Of a DNA stretch of 64,000 bases, positions 7,831 through 17,400 are shown piece by piece. The number at the start of each line of letters is the position of its first letter. The first letter of the stretch is position 1. A program made the position numbers and the translations under genes. The notes beneath the pieces were generated by a model, which saw only the letters and a program-made list of their open reading frames with translations, did no database searches and was not told the DNA's origin. This stretch comes from an uncultured Aquimarina sp. (GTDB lineage Bacteria > Bacteroidota > Bacteroidia > Flavobacteriales > Flavobacteriaceae). The stretch lies in NCBI GenBank assembly GCA_947500505.1, contig CANMSL010000001.1:558001-622000 (forward strand), read 5' to 3'.

Positions 7831-8703
7831 TTATACACTTCGTTCTATAAAGCGAATAATTGATTTGGCAATATCCTTTCCTGTTGCGGTCTGAATTCCT
7901 TCCAGACCTGGTGAAGAATTTACTTCCAAAATAAGAGGTCCTCTTTCACTTTGTAACATATCTACTCCTGCTACTCCTAATTTTAGAGCTTTCGCAGCTT
8001 TTATAGCCGCATTTTCTTCTTCTTCAGACAATTCTATGATTGTTGCACTTCCTCCTCTATGCAAATTGGATCGAAACTCACCTTCTTTTCCTTGTCTTTT
8101 CATAGCTCCGACAACCTGTCCATCTACAATCAACACCCTTATATCTGCTCCTTTGGCCTCTTTTACATATTCCTGTACAATTACTCTTGCTTGCAATCCA
8201 TTAAATGCCTCTAGCACAGATTCTGCCGCAGTTTTTGTTTCCGCTAAAACAACACCTAAACCTTGTGTTCCTTCCAGTAATTTAATAATAAGAGGCGCAC
8301 CTCCTACATGGGAAATCACTTCAGAAACATCTTTAGAATAGTTGGTAAATACCGTCTTTGGTAATCCCAATCCTGCTTTCGATAAAATCTGAAGGCTTCT
8401 TAATTTATCTCTGGAATCTACCAACGCCTGAGATTGTACGGTAGTAAAAACATTCATCATCTCGAAATGCCTTACTACAGCAGTGCCATAAAACGTAATC
8501 GAGGATCCAATTCTGGGAATTACAGCATCTACGTGATCCAACTTTTTTCCTCTATAATAAATTTCAGGTTTCTTTTTTTCAATAACAATATCACAGTTTA
8601 ACGGATCTATTATTTGCACGTTATGTTTACGCTTTACCGCTGCTTGTACCAAAGCATCAGTAGAGTACAGACTCGCATTGCGAGATAAGATTTTAATGTT
8701 CAT
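7831..8703 (-). CDS. rimK: RimK-family ATP-grasp ligase
   Basis: A 290-residue ATP-grasp enzyme. The ATP-binding strand LIIKLLEGTQGLGVVLAET and the metal site LILEVNSSPGLEGIQ are typical of RimK, which adds glutamate residues to a carboxyl end (ribosomal protein S6 in E. coli). The preceding gene stops within its start codon (overlap at 8703), which indicates coupled translation. In many Bacteroidota RimK is linked to a retropepsin-like zinc protease, as here. The true acceptor here is unknown, so the symbol reflects the family and not a proven substrate. Confidence 0.88.
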   Translation of the reverse strand: MNIKILSRNASLYSTDALVQAAVKRKHNVQIIDPLNCDIVIEKKKPEIYYRGKKLDHVDAVIPRIGSSITFYGTAVVRHFEMMNVFTTVQSQALVDSRDKLRSLQILSKAGLGLPKTVFTNYSKDVSEVISHVGGAPLIIKLLEGTQGLGVVLAETKTAAESVLEAFNGLQARVIVQEYVKEAKGADIRVLIVDGQVVGAMKRQGKEGEFRSNLHRGGSATIIELSEEEENAAIKAAKALKLGVAGVDMLQSERGPLILEVNSSPGLEGIQTATGKDIAKSIIRFIERSV

Positions 8704-9131
8704 TAGTTTTTTAAGTTATAAGACTGATCTTCAAGCTGTGGATCCACCAAAAATTTTCCGCTTAGAAATTTACGACCAATCAATACAGGAAAACGCATAT
8801 CATCACGAGAAGATAATGTAAGGGTTATAGAGTGAGTTTTACTAAATAAGGTAATTTTTGTTCTAATGGCATACCTAACCTCCACTTTTCCATTACTACT
8901 TTTAACTGCAGTAATATCATAATTTTTAAAAGTGAATTTTTTGCCATTATATTCAGGATGGGTGGGATCAAGAAAACGGCACTCCAAAATCTGACCTACC
9001 TCCTTAATTTCTTTACAATGTATTGAAGAAGTATATGCTCCTGTGTCTACTTTCACATCAATATCCTGTAAATCTAAAAGAGGAAAATCTACTTTATCCG
9101 TCCGTCCGATTATTTTTTTTTGATCTTTCAA
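8703..9131 (-). CDS. RimB-like ATP-dependent zinc protease (retropepsin-like fold)
   Basis: A 142-residue protein of the DUF785/RimB family. The retropepsin-like signature VKVDTGAYTSSIHC near residue 30 contains the conserved Asp-Thr-Gly, and the second half has RFPVLIGRKFLSGKFLVD. Family members trim or process products of RimK-type ligases. The frame has no ATG; a TTG at 9131 gives MKDQKKIIGR, preceded by A/T-rich DNA. It is the first gene of the operon with the RimK ligase, M14 hydrolase and cyclo-ligase. Confidence 0.82.
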   Translation of the reverse strand: MKDQKKIIGRTDKVDFPLLDLQDIDVKVDTGAYTSSIHCKEIKEVGQILECRFLDPTHPEYNGKKFTFKNYDITAVKSSNGKVEVRYAIRTKITLFSKTHSITLTLSSRDDMRFPVLIGRKFLSGKFLVDPQLEDQSYNLKN

Positions 9132-9290
9132 AAAATATCTTTAAAAATAAGACTACTAAAGTAATAAAAAACCAGATGCATTCTATATTATAACAGCTTT
9201 TAATAAAAAAATCGTCTTTTGTTTTTAACATAATATTCGTGCCTTGCATATTTAATAATTCAAGTAAAGCACTAAATTTACAAATAGATT

Positions 9291-11090
9291 ATGCAGAAAC
9301 CTTCATTAGATATACAAGTCAGAACATTACCTACAGGCCCAGGAGTTTATCAATACTACGATAAAGACGATAAATTGTTATATGTAGGTAAAGCCAAAAA
9401 CCTTAAAAAAAGAGTTACTTCGTATTTTACCAAAAGTCACGACAACTATAAAACCAAAGTGTTGGTTAAAAAAATCAATACTATAAAACATATAGTTGTA
9501 GAAACTGAAACGGATGCATTATTATTAGAAAACAATTTAATTAAAAAGCATCAACCTCGTTTTAATGTAATGCTAAAGGATGACAAAACATATCCTTGGA
9601 TTTGTATAAAAAAAGAACGATTTCCCAGAGTTTTTCCTACTCGTAATTTAATTAAAGATGGCTCGGAATATTTTGGCCCATATACTAATTTCAAGACAGT
9701 CAATACACTTCTAGACCTTATCAAGGGCTTGTATCAATTAAGGACTTGTAATTATGATTTGTCACAGCAAAAAATAGAAAGTGGAAAATTTAAAGTTTGT
9801 CTTGAGTACCACTTGGGTAATTGTAAAGGTCCCTGTGAAGGATTACAAGAAGAGAAAGAGTATCATCAAAATATAGAGGCAATTCGAGAAATTGTCAAGG
9901 GTAATTTTAAGGATTCCTTAAACAGATTTCGAAAGCAAATGGCTGATCACGCAGAAAAAATGGAATTTGAAGATGCACAACGGATAAAAGAAAAAATTGA
10001 AGTTCTGGAAAAGTATCAAGCTAAATCAACAGTGGTAAATCCCAAAATTAGTAATGTTGATGTGTTTTCTATCATATCCGATGAGTCTTACGGTTATGTT
10101 AATTTTTTGCAACTTTCTTATGGTGCTATCATACGATCACACACGACAGAAATCAAGAAAAAATTAGAAGAAACGGATAAAGAATTATTAGAATTAGCAA
10201 TCATAGAATTACGACAAAGATTTGGATCTAGTTCTAAAGAAATATATGTGCCGATCAAGGTTGATGTCGGTGAAGACTTAAAAATCACAATTCCCCAACT
10301 GGGAGATAAAAAAAAGATTGTAGATCTATCCATACGTAATGCAAAATACTATCGACAGGAACGTTTTAAACAAATCAAAATAATTGACCCGGACAGGCAC
10401 GTGAAACGATTGATGGCTCAGATGAAAAAGGATCTTAGGTTGCCGGAAGAACCAAAACATATAGAGTGTTTTGATAACTCTAATATACAAGGAACGAACC
10501 CCGTTGCAGCTTGTGTAGTATTCAAAAACGGAAAACCAAGCAAGAAAGAATACAGAAAATTTAATATTAAAACCGTTGAAGGCCCTAATGATTTTGCCTC
10601 CATGGAAGAAGTAGTGTATCGCAGATATAAGCGTTTATTGGATGAAGAGCAGCCCCTACCGCAATTGGTGATTGTGGATGGAGGAAAAGGCCAGTTATCC
10701 TCTGGACTAAAAGCTTTAGATGACCTTAATCTTCGTGGAAAAATTACAATTATAGGAATTGCAAAAAGATTAGAAGAAATCTATTATCCTGGAGATTCTA
10801 TACCTCTATATCTTGATAAAAAATCAGAAACCTTAAAAATCATACAACACCTCAGAAACGAAGCACACCGCTTTGGTATTACGTTTCATAGACAAAAAAG
10901 AAGTAAAGCTGCTTTAGATACAGAATTAGATACTATTCCCGGAATTGGTGAAAAAACAGTCATAGAATTACTAAAACATTTTAGATCTGTTAAAAGGATA
11001 AGCAGAGCTACAAAAAAAGAGCTAATTGAAGTAGTAGGAGAATCACGCGCAACCAAAGTGTATAATTACTATCTTTCTAAAAAAGAATAA
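9291..11090 (+). CDS. uvrC: UvrABC excision nuclease subunit C
   Basis: A 599-residue nuclease that makes both incisions in nucleotide excision repair. Domain order: GIY-YIG nuclease (GPGVYQYY and LYVGKAKNL, residues ~16-95), a cysteine cluster (TCNYD, CLEYHLGNCKGPC), UVR domain (EDAQRIKEKIEVLEKYQ near 235), RNase H-like nuclease (ECFDNSNIQG near 395; VIVDGGKGQL) and C-terminal helix-hairpin-helix (IPGIGEKTVIELLKHF). Length is normal. It is followed after 7 bases by the patatin gene, so the two are probably co-transcribed. Confidence 0.97.
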   Translation: MQKPSLDIQVRTLPTGPGVYQYYDKDDKLLYVGKAKNLKKRVTSYFTKSHDNYKTKVLVKKINTIKHIVVETETDALLLENNLIKKHQPRFNVMLKDDKTYPWICIKKERFPRVFPTRNLIKDGSEYFGPYTNFKTVNTLLDLIKGLYQLRTCNYDLSQQKIESGKFKVCLEYHLGNCKGPCEGLQEEKEYHQNIEAIREIVKGNFKDSLNRFRKQMADHAEKMEFEDAQRIKEKIEVLEKYQAKSTVVNPKISNVDVFSIISDESYGYVNFLQLSYGAIIRSHTTEIKKKLEETDKELLELAIIELRQRFGSSSKEIYVPIKVDVGEDLKITIPQLGDKKKIVDLSIRNAKYYRQERFKQIKIIDPDRHVKRLMAQMKKDLRLPEEPKHIECFDNSNIQGTNPVAACVVFKNGKPSKKEYRKFNIKTVEGPNDFASMEEVVYRRYKRLLDEEQPLPQLVIVDGGKGQLSSGLKALDDLNLRGKITIIGIAKRLEEIYYPGDSIPLYLDKKSETLKIIQHLRNEAHRFGITFHRQKRSKAALDTELDTIPGIGEKTVIELLKHFRSVKRISRATKKELIEVVGESRATKVYNYYLSKKE

Positions 11091-11097
11091 CCTTCTT

Positions 11098-13383
11098 ATG
11101 CAATTGACCTCATATAAAATTCTCAAAATATTAGTAGTAATTGCGATATTCTTTACATCCGATTCTCTGTTATCACAGGATAAGGATATTAATGAAATAC
11201 AACACAATTCCAAAGACCAGGATGTTAAAGTGGGCTTAGTTCTTAGTGGTGGAGGTGCGAAGGGATTAGCTCATATTGGTGCTCTAAAAATTATTGAAGA
11301 AGCGGGCATAAGAATAGATTATATAGGAGGAACCAGTATGGGAGCTATTGTAGGTTCTCTTTATGCTTCAGGATATACTGCAAAAGAGTTAGACTCTATC
11401 TTTAGAATTGTTGATTTTGATATACTGATCCAAGATGACTTACCTAGAAAAGCTAAAACCTTTTATGAACGCGAAGACTCTGAAAAATACGCCCTAACCC
11501 TACCTTTTGACAATTTTAAAATAGGACTGCCACAAGGATTATCCAAAGGGCAGAATTTTTTTAACGAATTTGCAAGGTTAACGTCCCACGTACATGAAAT
11601 CAGTGATTTTAGTAAGCTTCCTATTCCTTTCTTTTGTATGGCCACTAATATCGCCACAGGTGAACAAATTTTATTGGATAAGGGGTATTTACCAGAAGCC
11701 GTGTCAGCCAGCGGTGCATTGCCATCAATCTTCAGTCCTGTGGAATTGAATGGTATATTGATGACGGATGGTGGTGTTTCAAACAATTATCCTATAATGG
11801 AAATAAAGGAAAAAGGCGCTGAAATAGTGATAGGAATTGATGTTCAGGACAGCCTAATGCCACGAAATGAATTAAACTCTGCGACCAATATTATGCTGCA
11901 GATAAGTAATTTCAGAACTATTAAGGATATGAAATCAAAAATGCCAGAAACAGATGTTTATATAAAACCGTCTATTTCTGAATTTTCGCTGATTTCTTTT
12001 GATGAAGTAGATAAAATTATTGCTAATGGAGAAAAAGCTGCTTTCGCTAATTACGAAAAACTCAGAGCCATTAAAAGGCTTCAGAAAGGGTCAAAATCAA
12101 AAATAAAAATCACTAAAAACTCAGATACACTTCTTATCAAGAGTCTTGTGATTTCGGGGAACCAAAGATATACAAGATCCTATATAAAAGGGAAATTGAA
12201 ACTGAAACTTAATAATCCTAAGACTACCACTTATAAGAGATTATACGAAGGCATTAATAACCTATCTGCAACCGGCAACTTTGATAGAGTTAGTCATCGA
12301 CTCATAGACAAGGAGGAAGGAAAACAACTGGTGCTTAATGTAAAAGAATCAGAAAACACTACGTTACTTCGTTTTGCATTACATTATGATGACCTGTATA
12401 AAACTGCCGCTTTGGTTAATTTTACCAAAAAAAGTTTACTTTTTAACAATGATGTCCTTTCTTTCGATGTAGCCTTGGGAGACAACATCAGGTATAATTT
12501 TGATTATTATATTGACAAAGGGTTTTACTGGAGCATTGGCTTAAAAAATAGTCTTAATCGTTTTAGTAGAAATGTAGAATATGAATTAGTCAGAGAAGAT
12601 TTTAATTTACCTGATATTGAAGTTAACAAAATAAACCTGGATTACCTTGATTTTAAAACACAGTTTTATCTCGAAACTCTTCTAAACCAAACTTTTTCTT
12701 TAGGTCTCGGTGCAGAGTTTAGAAGATTCAGGCTCATCTCGGAGACTATAGGAGAGGACGAAGATCAACTACCAAGAGTTGTTTTTGATAATAGTAATTA
12801 CTGGAGTGCATTTTCTTACCTAAAATTTGATAGTTATAATAACAAGTACTTCCCGTCATCGGGATTTTTCTTCGATGGAAATGTTAATTATTATTTGTTT
12901 GATGACAACCCGAACAGTGAAGATAGTAATTTTGTAATCGCCAAAATTGATTTCGGGTATGCATTCAGGCTTTCTGAAAAAACTTCTATCAACCTTGGAT
13001 TAAGTGCCGGTAACAGATGGGAAGAACAAAATATCAGAAGTCTTAATTTTTTTGTAGGCGGTTTTGGTGCAAAGATGATTAATAATAACATTCCTTTTTA
13101 TGGCTATGATTTTTTAAGTATTGTCGGAAATAGTTTTGCCAAGGGATTAATCACTTTGGATTATGAAATATTTCCTAAAAATCATATTAACCTTGCCGCA
13201 AACTATGCTAATATTGGCAATAGGTTATTCGATAATGGAGGATGGCTAGAGTCTCCCGAATATTCGGGATATGCTTTGGGATATGGATTAGAAACTTTTG
13301 CCGGTCCAATACAAGTAAAATATTCATATTCTCCGGAACAAAAAGAAGGAGAGTGGTTTTTTAGTATAGGGTTTTGGTTTTAG
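11098..13383 (+). CDS. patatin-like phospholipase with C-terminal BamA/Omp85-type barrel
   Basis: A 761-residue outer-membrane protein. A signal peptide (residues ~1-27) is followed by a patatin domain with the oxyanion loop VLSGGGAKGLAHIG, nucleophile Ser80 in GTSMG and the catalytic Asp in TDGGVSNNYP. A POTRA-like segment follows (LLIKSLVISGNQRYTRSYI near 345) and the rest is a long series of amphipathic strands ending in Phe (FSIGFWF), typical of an outer-membrane barrel. This matches the PlpD-like type that carries its own transporter domain. The hydrolase domain may stay in the periplasm or be secreted; in Bacteroidota the layout is common and its substrate is unknown. Confidence 0.9.
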   Translation: MQLTSYKILKILVVIAIFFTSDSLLSQDKDINEIQHNSKDQDVKVGLVLSGGGAKGLAHIGALKIIEEAGIRIDYIGGTSMGAIVGSLYASGYTAKELDSIFRIVDFDILIQDDLPRKAKTFYEREDSEKYALTLPFDNFKIGLPQGLSKGQNFFNEFARLTSHVHEISDFSKLPIPFFCMATNIATGEQILLDKGYLPEAVSASGALPSIFSPVELNGILMTDGGVSNNYPIMEIKEKGAEIVIGIDVQDSLMPRNELNSATNIMLQISNFRTIKDMKSKMPETDVYIKPSISEFSLISFDEVDKIIANGEKAAFANYEKLRAIKRLQKGSKSKIKITKNSDTLLIKSLVISGNQRYTRSYIKGKLKLKLNNPKTTTYKRLYEGINNLSATGNFDRVSHRLIDKEEGKQLVLNVKESENTTLLRFALHYDDLYKTAALVNFTKKSLLFNNDVLSFDVALGDNIRYNFDYYIDKGFYWSIGLKNSLNRFSRNVEYELVREDFNLPDIEVNKINLDYLDFKTQFYLETLLNQTFSLGLGAEFRRFRLISETIGEDEDQLPRVVFDNSNYWSAFSYLKFDSYNNKYFPSSGFFFDGNVNYYLFDDNPNSEDSNFVIAKIDFGYAFRLSEKTSINLGLSAGNRWEEQNIRSLNFFVGGFGAKMINNNIPFYGYDFLSIVGNSFAKGLITLDYEIFPKNHINLAANYANIGNRLFDNGGWLESPEYSGYALGYGLETFAGPIQVKYSYSPEQKEGEWFFSIGFWF

Positions 13384-13561
13384 AAAGTTTTACAACTAAA
13401 AAGATCAAAATATTTACGATATTTGTAGTATTATGAGTTTGTATTGGAAGGACTTATTATTGCTACTACACTACCTTATTAAACGTAATCCGGAATAAGG
13501 TACGGATTATTATTGCTTGCTTTTTAGAACTTAGTAGTTAACACCTTAATTTTTAATAATC

Positions 13562-14719
13562 ATGCCTTTTTATCATTCTTTAGGTAAAATACCTCCTAAG
13601 CGACACACGATTTTCAAAAAACCTGATGGTTCTTTATATTATGAACAGTTATTCGGAACCATCGGTTTTGACGGAATGTCTACGAACTTATACCACCATC
13701 ATCGCCCAACGCAAGTAAAAGAAATTAAAGGAAGCTATAGTATAGCTCCAGAAATTGCGATTAAAAATAATATTAAATCCTATAGACTACATGGTTTTAA
13801 GATAAACCCTGAAAAAGATTATTTACAAAGCAGAAAAAATGTACTCACAAACAGTGATGTGAATATAATTCTGTCAGCTCCTCAGGAGTCTACATCAGAT
13901 TATTTTTACAAAAATACCGATGCAGACGAGTTGATTTTTATACACAAAGGGAGTGGAAAATTCAGAAGTCATCTGGGTAATCTGGATTTTAAATATGGAG
14001 ACTATATTTTAATTCCTAGAGGTACGATTTACAAACTGGATTTTGATACTGATGAGAATCGTTTGTTTATTGTAGAATCAAGAAGACCGATTTATACTCC
14101 GAAAAGATATCGTAACTGGTTTGGACAGCTACTGGAACATTCACCTTTTTGTGAAAGAGACCTAAGAGCACCGCATGAATTAGAGAGTCATGATGAAAAA
14201 GGAGATTTTCTGATCAAGGTAAAAAAGCAAGATGAAATTTTTGATATGATTTATGCTACCCATCCTTTTGATGTTGTAGGGTATGATGGATTTAATTTTC
14301 CGTATGCGTTTTCCATTCATGATTTCGAACCGATAACAGGGCGTATACATCAACCACCACCAGTACACCAGACTTTTGAAACAGATGCATTTGTAGTTTG
14401 TTCTTTTGTTCCCAGATTGTATGATTATCATCCAGAAAGCATTCCGGCTCCTTATAATCACAGTAATATTGATAGTGATGAAGTTCTGTATTATGTTGAT
14501 GGCGATTTTATGAGTAGAAATGATATTGCAGCAGGTCATATTTCTCTACATCCGGCAGGAATTCCTCACGGTCCTCATCCGGGCGCAGTAGAAAGGAGTA
14601 TTGGCAAAACCAAAACAGATGAACTAGCCGTTATGGTGGATACTTTTAAACCTCTCATGGTAACAAAAGAGGCAATGAAAATAGCTGACGAGGAGTATCA
14701 CAAATCCTGGCTGGAATAG
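13562..14719 (+). CDS. hmgA: homogentisate 1,2-dioxygenase
   Basis: A 385-residue Fe(II) ring-cleaving dioxygenase of tyrosine catabolism (homogentisate to maleylacetoacetate). The cupin core shows NHSNIDSDEVLYYVDGDF, whose Glu is an iron ligand in the family, and HPAGIPHGPHPG near residue 335, which carries conserved histidines. Length is close to the shorter bacterial form. It is followed by hpd, which produces its substrate. A hairpin-like pair TAATCCG/CGGATTA lies in the 178-base leader (13486-13509) but no clear -7 box was found. Confidence 0.93.
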   Translation: MPFYHSLGKIPPKRHTIFKKPDGSLYYEQLFGTIGFDGMSTNLYHHHRPTQVKEIKGSYSIAPEIAIKNNIKSYRLHGFKINPEKDYLQSRKNVLTNSDVNIILSAPQESTSDYFYKNTDADELIFIHKGSGKFRSHLGNLDFKYGDYILIPRGTIYKLDFDTDENRLFIVESRRPIYTPKRYRNWFGQLLEHSPFCERDLRAPHELESHDEKGDFLIKVKKQDEIFDMIYATHPFDVVGYDGFNFPYAFSIHDFEPITGRIHQPPPVHQTFETDAFVVCSFVPRLYDYHPESIPAPYNHSNIDSDEVLYYVDGDFMSRNDIAAGHISLHPAGIPHGPHPGAVERSIGKTKTDELAVMVDTFKPLMVTKEAMKIADEEYHKSWLE

Positions 14720-14775
14720 ACGACAATGTGAATATGAGATAATATTATCACTTCATATTAAAAATTTAATATTAA

Positions 14776-14940
14776 ATGACATTCAATGAAAAACATAGAG
14801 ACAATATAATTCTTGCAAAAAGTTTTGAGTTTATAATTGAAAGTTAACCATAAAACAACTATTTACTGAAAGGATCAGACTATATAATCAAAATTTTGAA
14901 CAAGATTATTAGCTCTTCTGTAAAATCAATTAAAAATTAA
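14776..14940 (+). pseudogene. possible relic of an S23-type four-helix-bundle protein
   Basis: An ATG at 14776 gives MTFNEKHRDNIILAKSFEF and then stops, resembling the start of the 23S-rRNA-intervening-sequence four-helix-bundle family (typical NIILEKSFxFAxRIV). About 90 bases later another frame reads NKIISSSVKSIKN and stops, resembling that family's C-terminus. The middle is missing. The remaining 366-base hmgA-hpd gap shows nothing else. The match is from memory of the family and short, so it is tentative. Confidence 0.4.
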
Positions 14941-15085
14941 TGAAATGTTAGATTCAACAATGAACATAAATTCTCATCTAAGAGCGATGTGGTAACTATA
15001 TTGAGAAAGTCTAAAGAATTTTCAGAATACCATAGAACATTATTATCTAATTTTCATAGTCACTCATTACTTAATTAATAACATT

Positions 15086-16225
15086 ATGTCAACAAATATA
15101 AAATCACAAGATTTAGAAAAAATAGTTCCACAAGCAGAAGATTTCCTGCCACTTTTAGGAACAGATTATGTAGAATTATATGTTGGAAATGCCAAACAGG
15201 CTGCATATTACTATCAAACAGCCTGGGGTTTTCAACCGATTGCATATGCGGGCTTAGAAACCGGTCTAAAAGATCGTGTCTCATATGTGTTACGCCAGGA
15301 TAAAATAACATTGGTTCTTACTTCTCCTCTGCAGCCAGATGGAGATATCAACAGACATATTAATGCACACGGTGATGGTGTAAAGGTCGTTGCGCTTTGG
15401 GTAGATGATGCTGCGAAAAGTTATGAAGAGACTATTAAACGTGGCGCAGAATCATATATGATGCCAACTACAAAGGAAGATAAAGACGGTAAAGTAATAT
15501 TCTCGGGGATACATACCTATGGAGAGACCGTTCACGTATTTGTAGAGAGAAAAAATTACAATGGAGCGTTCTTACCCGGTTATACTGCCTGGGACAAACC
15601 CTACAAAACAGAAACTACTGGACTAAAGTACATAGATCATATGGTAGGAAATGTAGGTTGGAATGAAATGAATAAATGGTGTGAGTTCTATGCTAAGGTC
15701 ATGGGGTTTGCTCAGCTTGTATCTTTTGACGACAAAGATATCTCTACAGAATATACTGCCTTAATGAGTAAAGTAATGAGTAACGGGAATGGCAGAATTA
15801 AATTTCCAATCAATGAACCTGCAGAAGGAAGAAAAAAGTCTCAAATTGAAGAATATATAGATTTTTATAATGGTGCCGGCGTACAACATATGGCATTGGC
15901 AACAGACAATATTATAGAAACGGTTTCGGCACTCCGAAATCGTGGTGTAGAATTTCTTACCGTACCGGCAAGTTATTATGAGACCGTACTAGATAGAGTT
16001 GGCGAAATTGATGAAGATCTAGCACCATTAAAGGAACTCGGAATTTTGATCGATCGCGATGATGAGGGGTATCTTTTGCAGATATTTACAAAACCTGTTT
16101 TGGACCGCCCTACTATGTTTTTTGAAATAATACAGAGAAAAGGAGCGCAATCCTTTGGAAAAGGGAATTTTAAAGCACTGTTTGAAGCAATAGAAAGAGA
16201 GCAGGAACAAAGAGGTACTCTGTAA
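15086..16225 (+). CDS. hpd: 4-hydroxyphenylpyruvate dioxygenase
   Basis: A 379-residue Fe(II) enzyme that converts 4-hydroxyphenylpyruvate to homogentisate. Two VOC domains are present; the iron ligands are in YIDHMVGNV, GVQHMALATDN and TMFFEIIQR. The C-terminal GAQSFGKGNFKALFEAIE helix is the family's active-site lid. It follows hmgA on the same strand after a 366-base gap, so tyrosine degradation genes are neighbours but may be separate transcripts. Confidence 0.95.
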   Translation: MSTNIKSQDLEKIVPQAEDFLPLLGTDYVELYVGNAKQAAYYYQTAWGFQPIAYAGLETGLKDRVSYVLRQDKITLVLTSPLQPDGDINRHINAHGDGVKVVALWVDDAAKSYEETIKRGAESYMMPTTKEDKDGKVIFSGIHTYGETVHVFVERKNYNGAFLPGYTAWDKPYKTETTGLKYIDHMVGNVGWNEMNKWCEFYAKVMGFAQLVSFDDKDISTEYTALMSKVMSNGNGRIKFPINEPAEGRKKSQIEEYIDFYNGAGVQHMALATDNIIETVSALRNRGVEFLTVPASYYETVLDRVGEIDEDLAPLKELGILIDRDDEGYLLQIFTKPVLDRPTMFFEIIQRKGAQSFGKGNFKALFEAIEREQEQRGTL

Positions 16226-16465
16226 CACCTAACCCTCCTTAAATCCTTTTGAATAATTTAAGCAACCACTGTTAATAAATTGAGATTATTGAAAAATAAT
16301 TCGTTTCTGCCTAAATTTTTGTTAAATATCATAATAAAAAAACGTTTTCGTTTGATAATTATGCAAAAAAAGCAGATGTTTGTATTATAAGCGGAGTGGT
16401 TACTGCTTATACCAAAAACAATAATTATTCTCATAATTTAAGTTTTTAGTTGGTTAATAAAAGTA

Positions 16466-16495
16466 AAAGAGAGCTGTGGTGGCTCTCTTTTTTTG
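16466..16495 (+). terminator. Rho-independent terminator
   Basis: Nine-base stem aaagagagc/gctctcttt with a 7-base loop running into a T-run, placed 240 bases after hpd. Confidence 0.75.
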
Positions 16496-16549
16496 TTTTT
16501 TTGTGAAAATTAGTAATACAGCCGATTTTTATCTGTTTATATTATATAG

Positions 16550-16557
16550 TACTTTTG
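16550..16557 (+). promoter_or_regulatory. predicted -7 box (TACTTTTG)
   Basis: Perfect TAnnTTTG, 66 bases before the DUF3108 gene and after the terminator; it would drive the DUF3108-kynA-M23-pgi run. Confidence 0.55.
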
Positions 16558-16623
16558 GAATGGATATTGTAAACACTACTGTAAATCGTGTTTGCTCTAA
16601 ACTGAACAATACCCAAAATAATT

Positions 16624-17400
16624 ATGAAAAGATTCATTCTTTTATTGTTACTTTTAACGTCTATTACATCTCTTGCTCAAGAAAGTCATAGCTCTTTTGA
16701 TACAGGAGAATGGTTTAAATTCAGAATTCATTACGGATGGTTTACTGCCAGTTATGCTACCCTAGAAGTTAAAGACGAGATACTCAATAATAAGCCTGTT
16801 CATCATATTGTTGGAACCGGTAAATCTTCAGGTCTTTTAAGTGCTTTTTTTAAAGTAGAAGACTACTACGAAACTTATATTGACAAAAATGAAGTGAAAC
16901 CTTATCGTTTTATCCGCAAAATTAATGAAGGAGGACACACCAAAGACATTCAGATCAATTTTGATCATGAGAACAAAAAAGCGTTAGTATTTAATAAAAA
17001 ATATAACAAAAAAGAAACATTCACAATCAAGGACAATGTTCAGGATATGATGTCTTCTTTTTATTACTTAAGAAATAATATTGACGTATCTTCGCTAAAG
17101 AAAGGAGACGAACAATACGTTAATATGTTTTTTGACAATGAAAACTATTTATTCAAATTAAAATTTTTAGGGAGAGAAGTTATTAATACGAAAGTAGGAA
17201 AAATTCGTTGTCTCAAATTCCGCCCTTATGTACAAGCAGAAAGAGTATTTAAGGAAGAAGAAAGTTTAACAGTCTGGGTAAGCGACGATGATAATCGTAT
17301 GCCGGTAAAAATCAAAGCAGATATCCTTGTTGGTTCCATACAGGCAGATTTGGATGCTTTTAAAGGACTTAAGCATCCCTTTAAAATTGTGATAGATTAA
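16624..17400 (+). CDS. DUF3108 domain protein, exported
   Basis: A 258-residue protein with a signal peptide (residues 1-18, ending LAQ). The rest is a beta-rich DUF3108 domain (FRIHYGWFTASYATLEV at the start, AERVFKEEESLTVWVSDDDN and RMPVKIKADILVGSIQADL at the end). Family members sit in the periplasm and resemble lipid-carrier folds, but the function is not established. Its stop codon TAA shares its last A with the ATG of kynA, so the two are translationally coupled. Confidence 0.82.
   Translation: MKRFILLLLLLTSITSLAQESHSSFDTGEWFKFRIHYGWFTASYATLEVKDEILNNKPVHHIVGTGKSSGLLSAFFKVEDYYETYIDKNEVKPYRFIRKINEGGHTKDIQINFDHENKKALVFNKKYNKKETFTIKDNVQDMMSSFYYLRNNIDVSSLKKGDEQYVNMFFDNENYLFKLKFLGREVINTKVGKIRCLKFRPYVQAERVFKEEESLTVWVSDDDNRMPVKIKADILVGSIQADLDAFKGLKHPFKIVID

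Larger units (their letters stand above)
16226..16623 (+). other. intergenic region with a terminator and a promoter
   Basis: About 400 bases after hpd. It has an imperfect hairpin at 16387-16411 (tataagc/gcttata), a good terminator at 16466-16495 and a consensus -7 box at 16550-16557 for the next gene. No open frame of interest. A short stable RNA between the hairpins is possible but there is no direct evidence. Confidence 0.45.

Noticed and set aside
11098..13383. Gene fusion of patatin and BamA-like barrel as something new
   Set aside because: This layout (PlpD-like, signal-patatin-POTRA-barrel) is already common in Bacteroidota and Proteobacteria.
13486..13509. TAATCCG/CGGATTA hairpin before hmgA as a riboswitch
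   Set aside because: Short stem, no conserved core of any riboswitch class that I can recognise.
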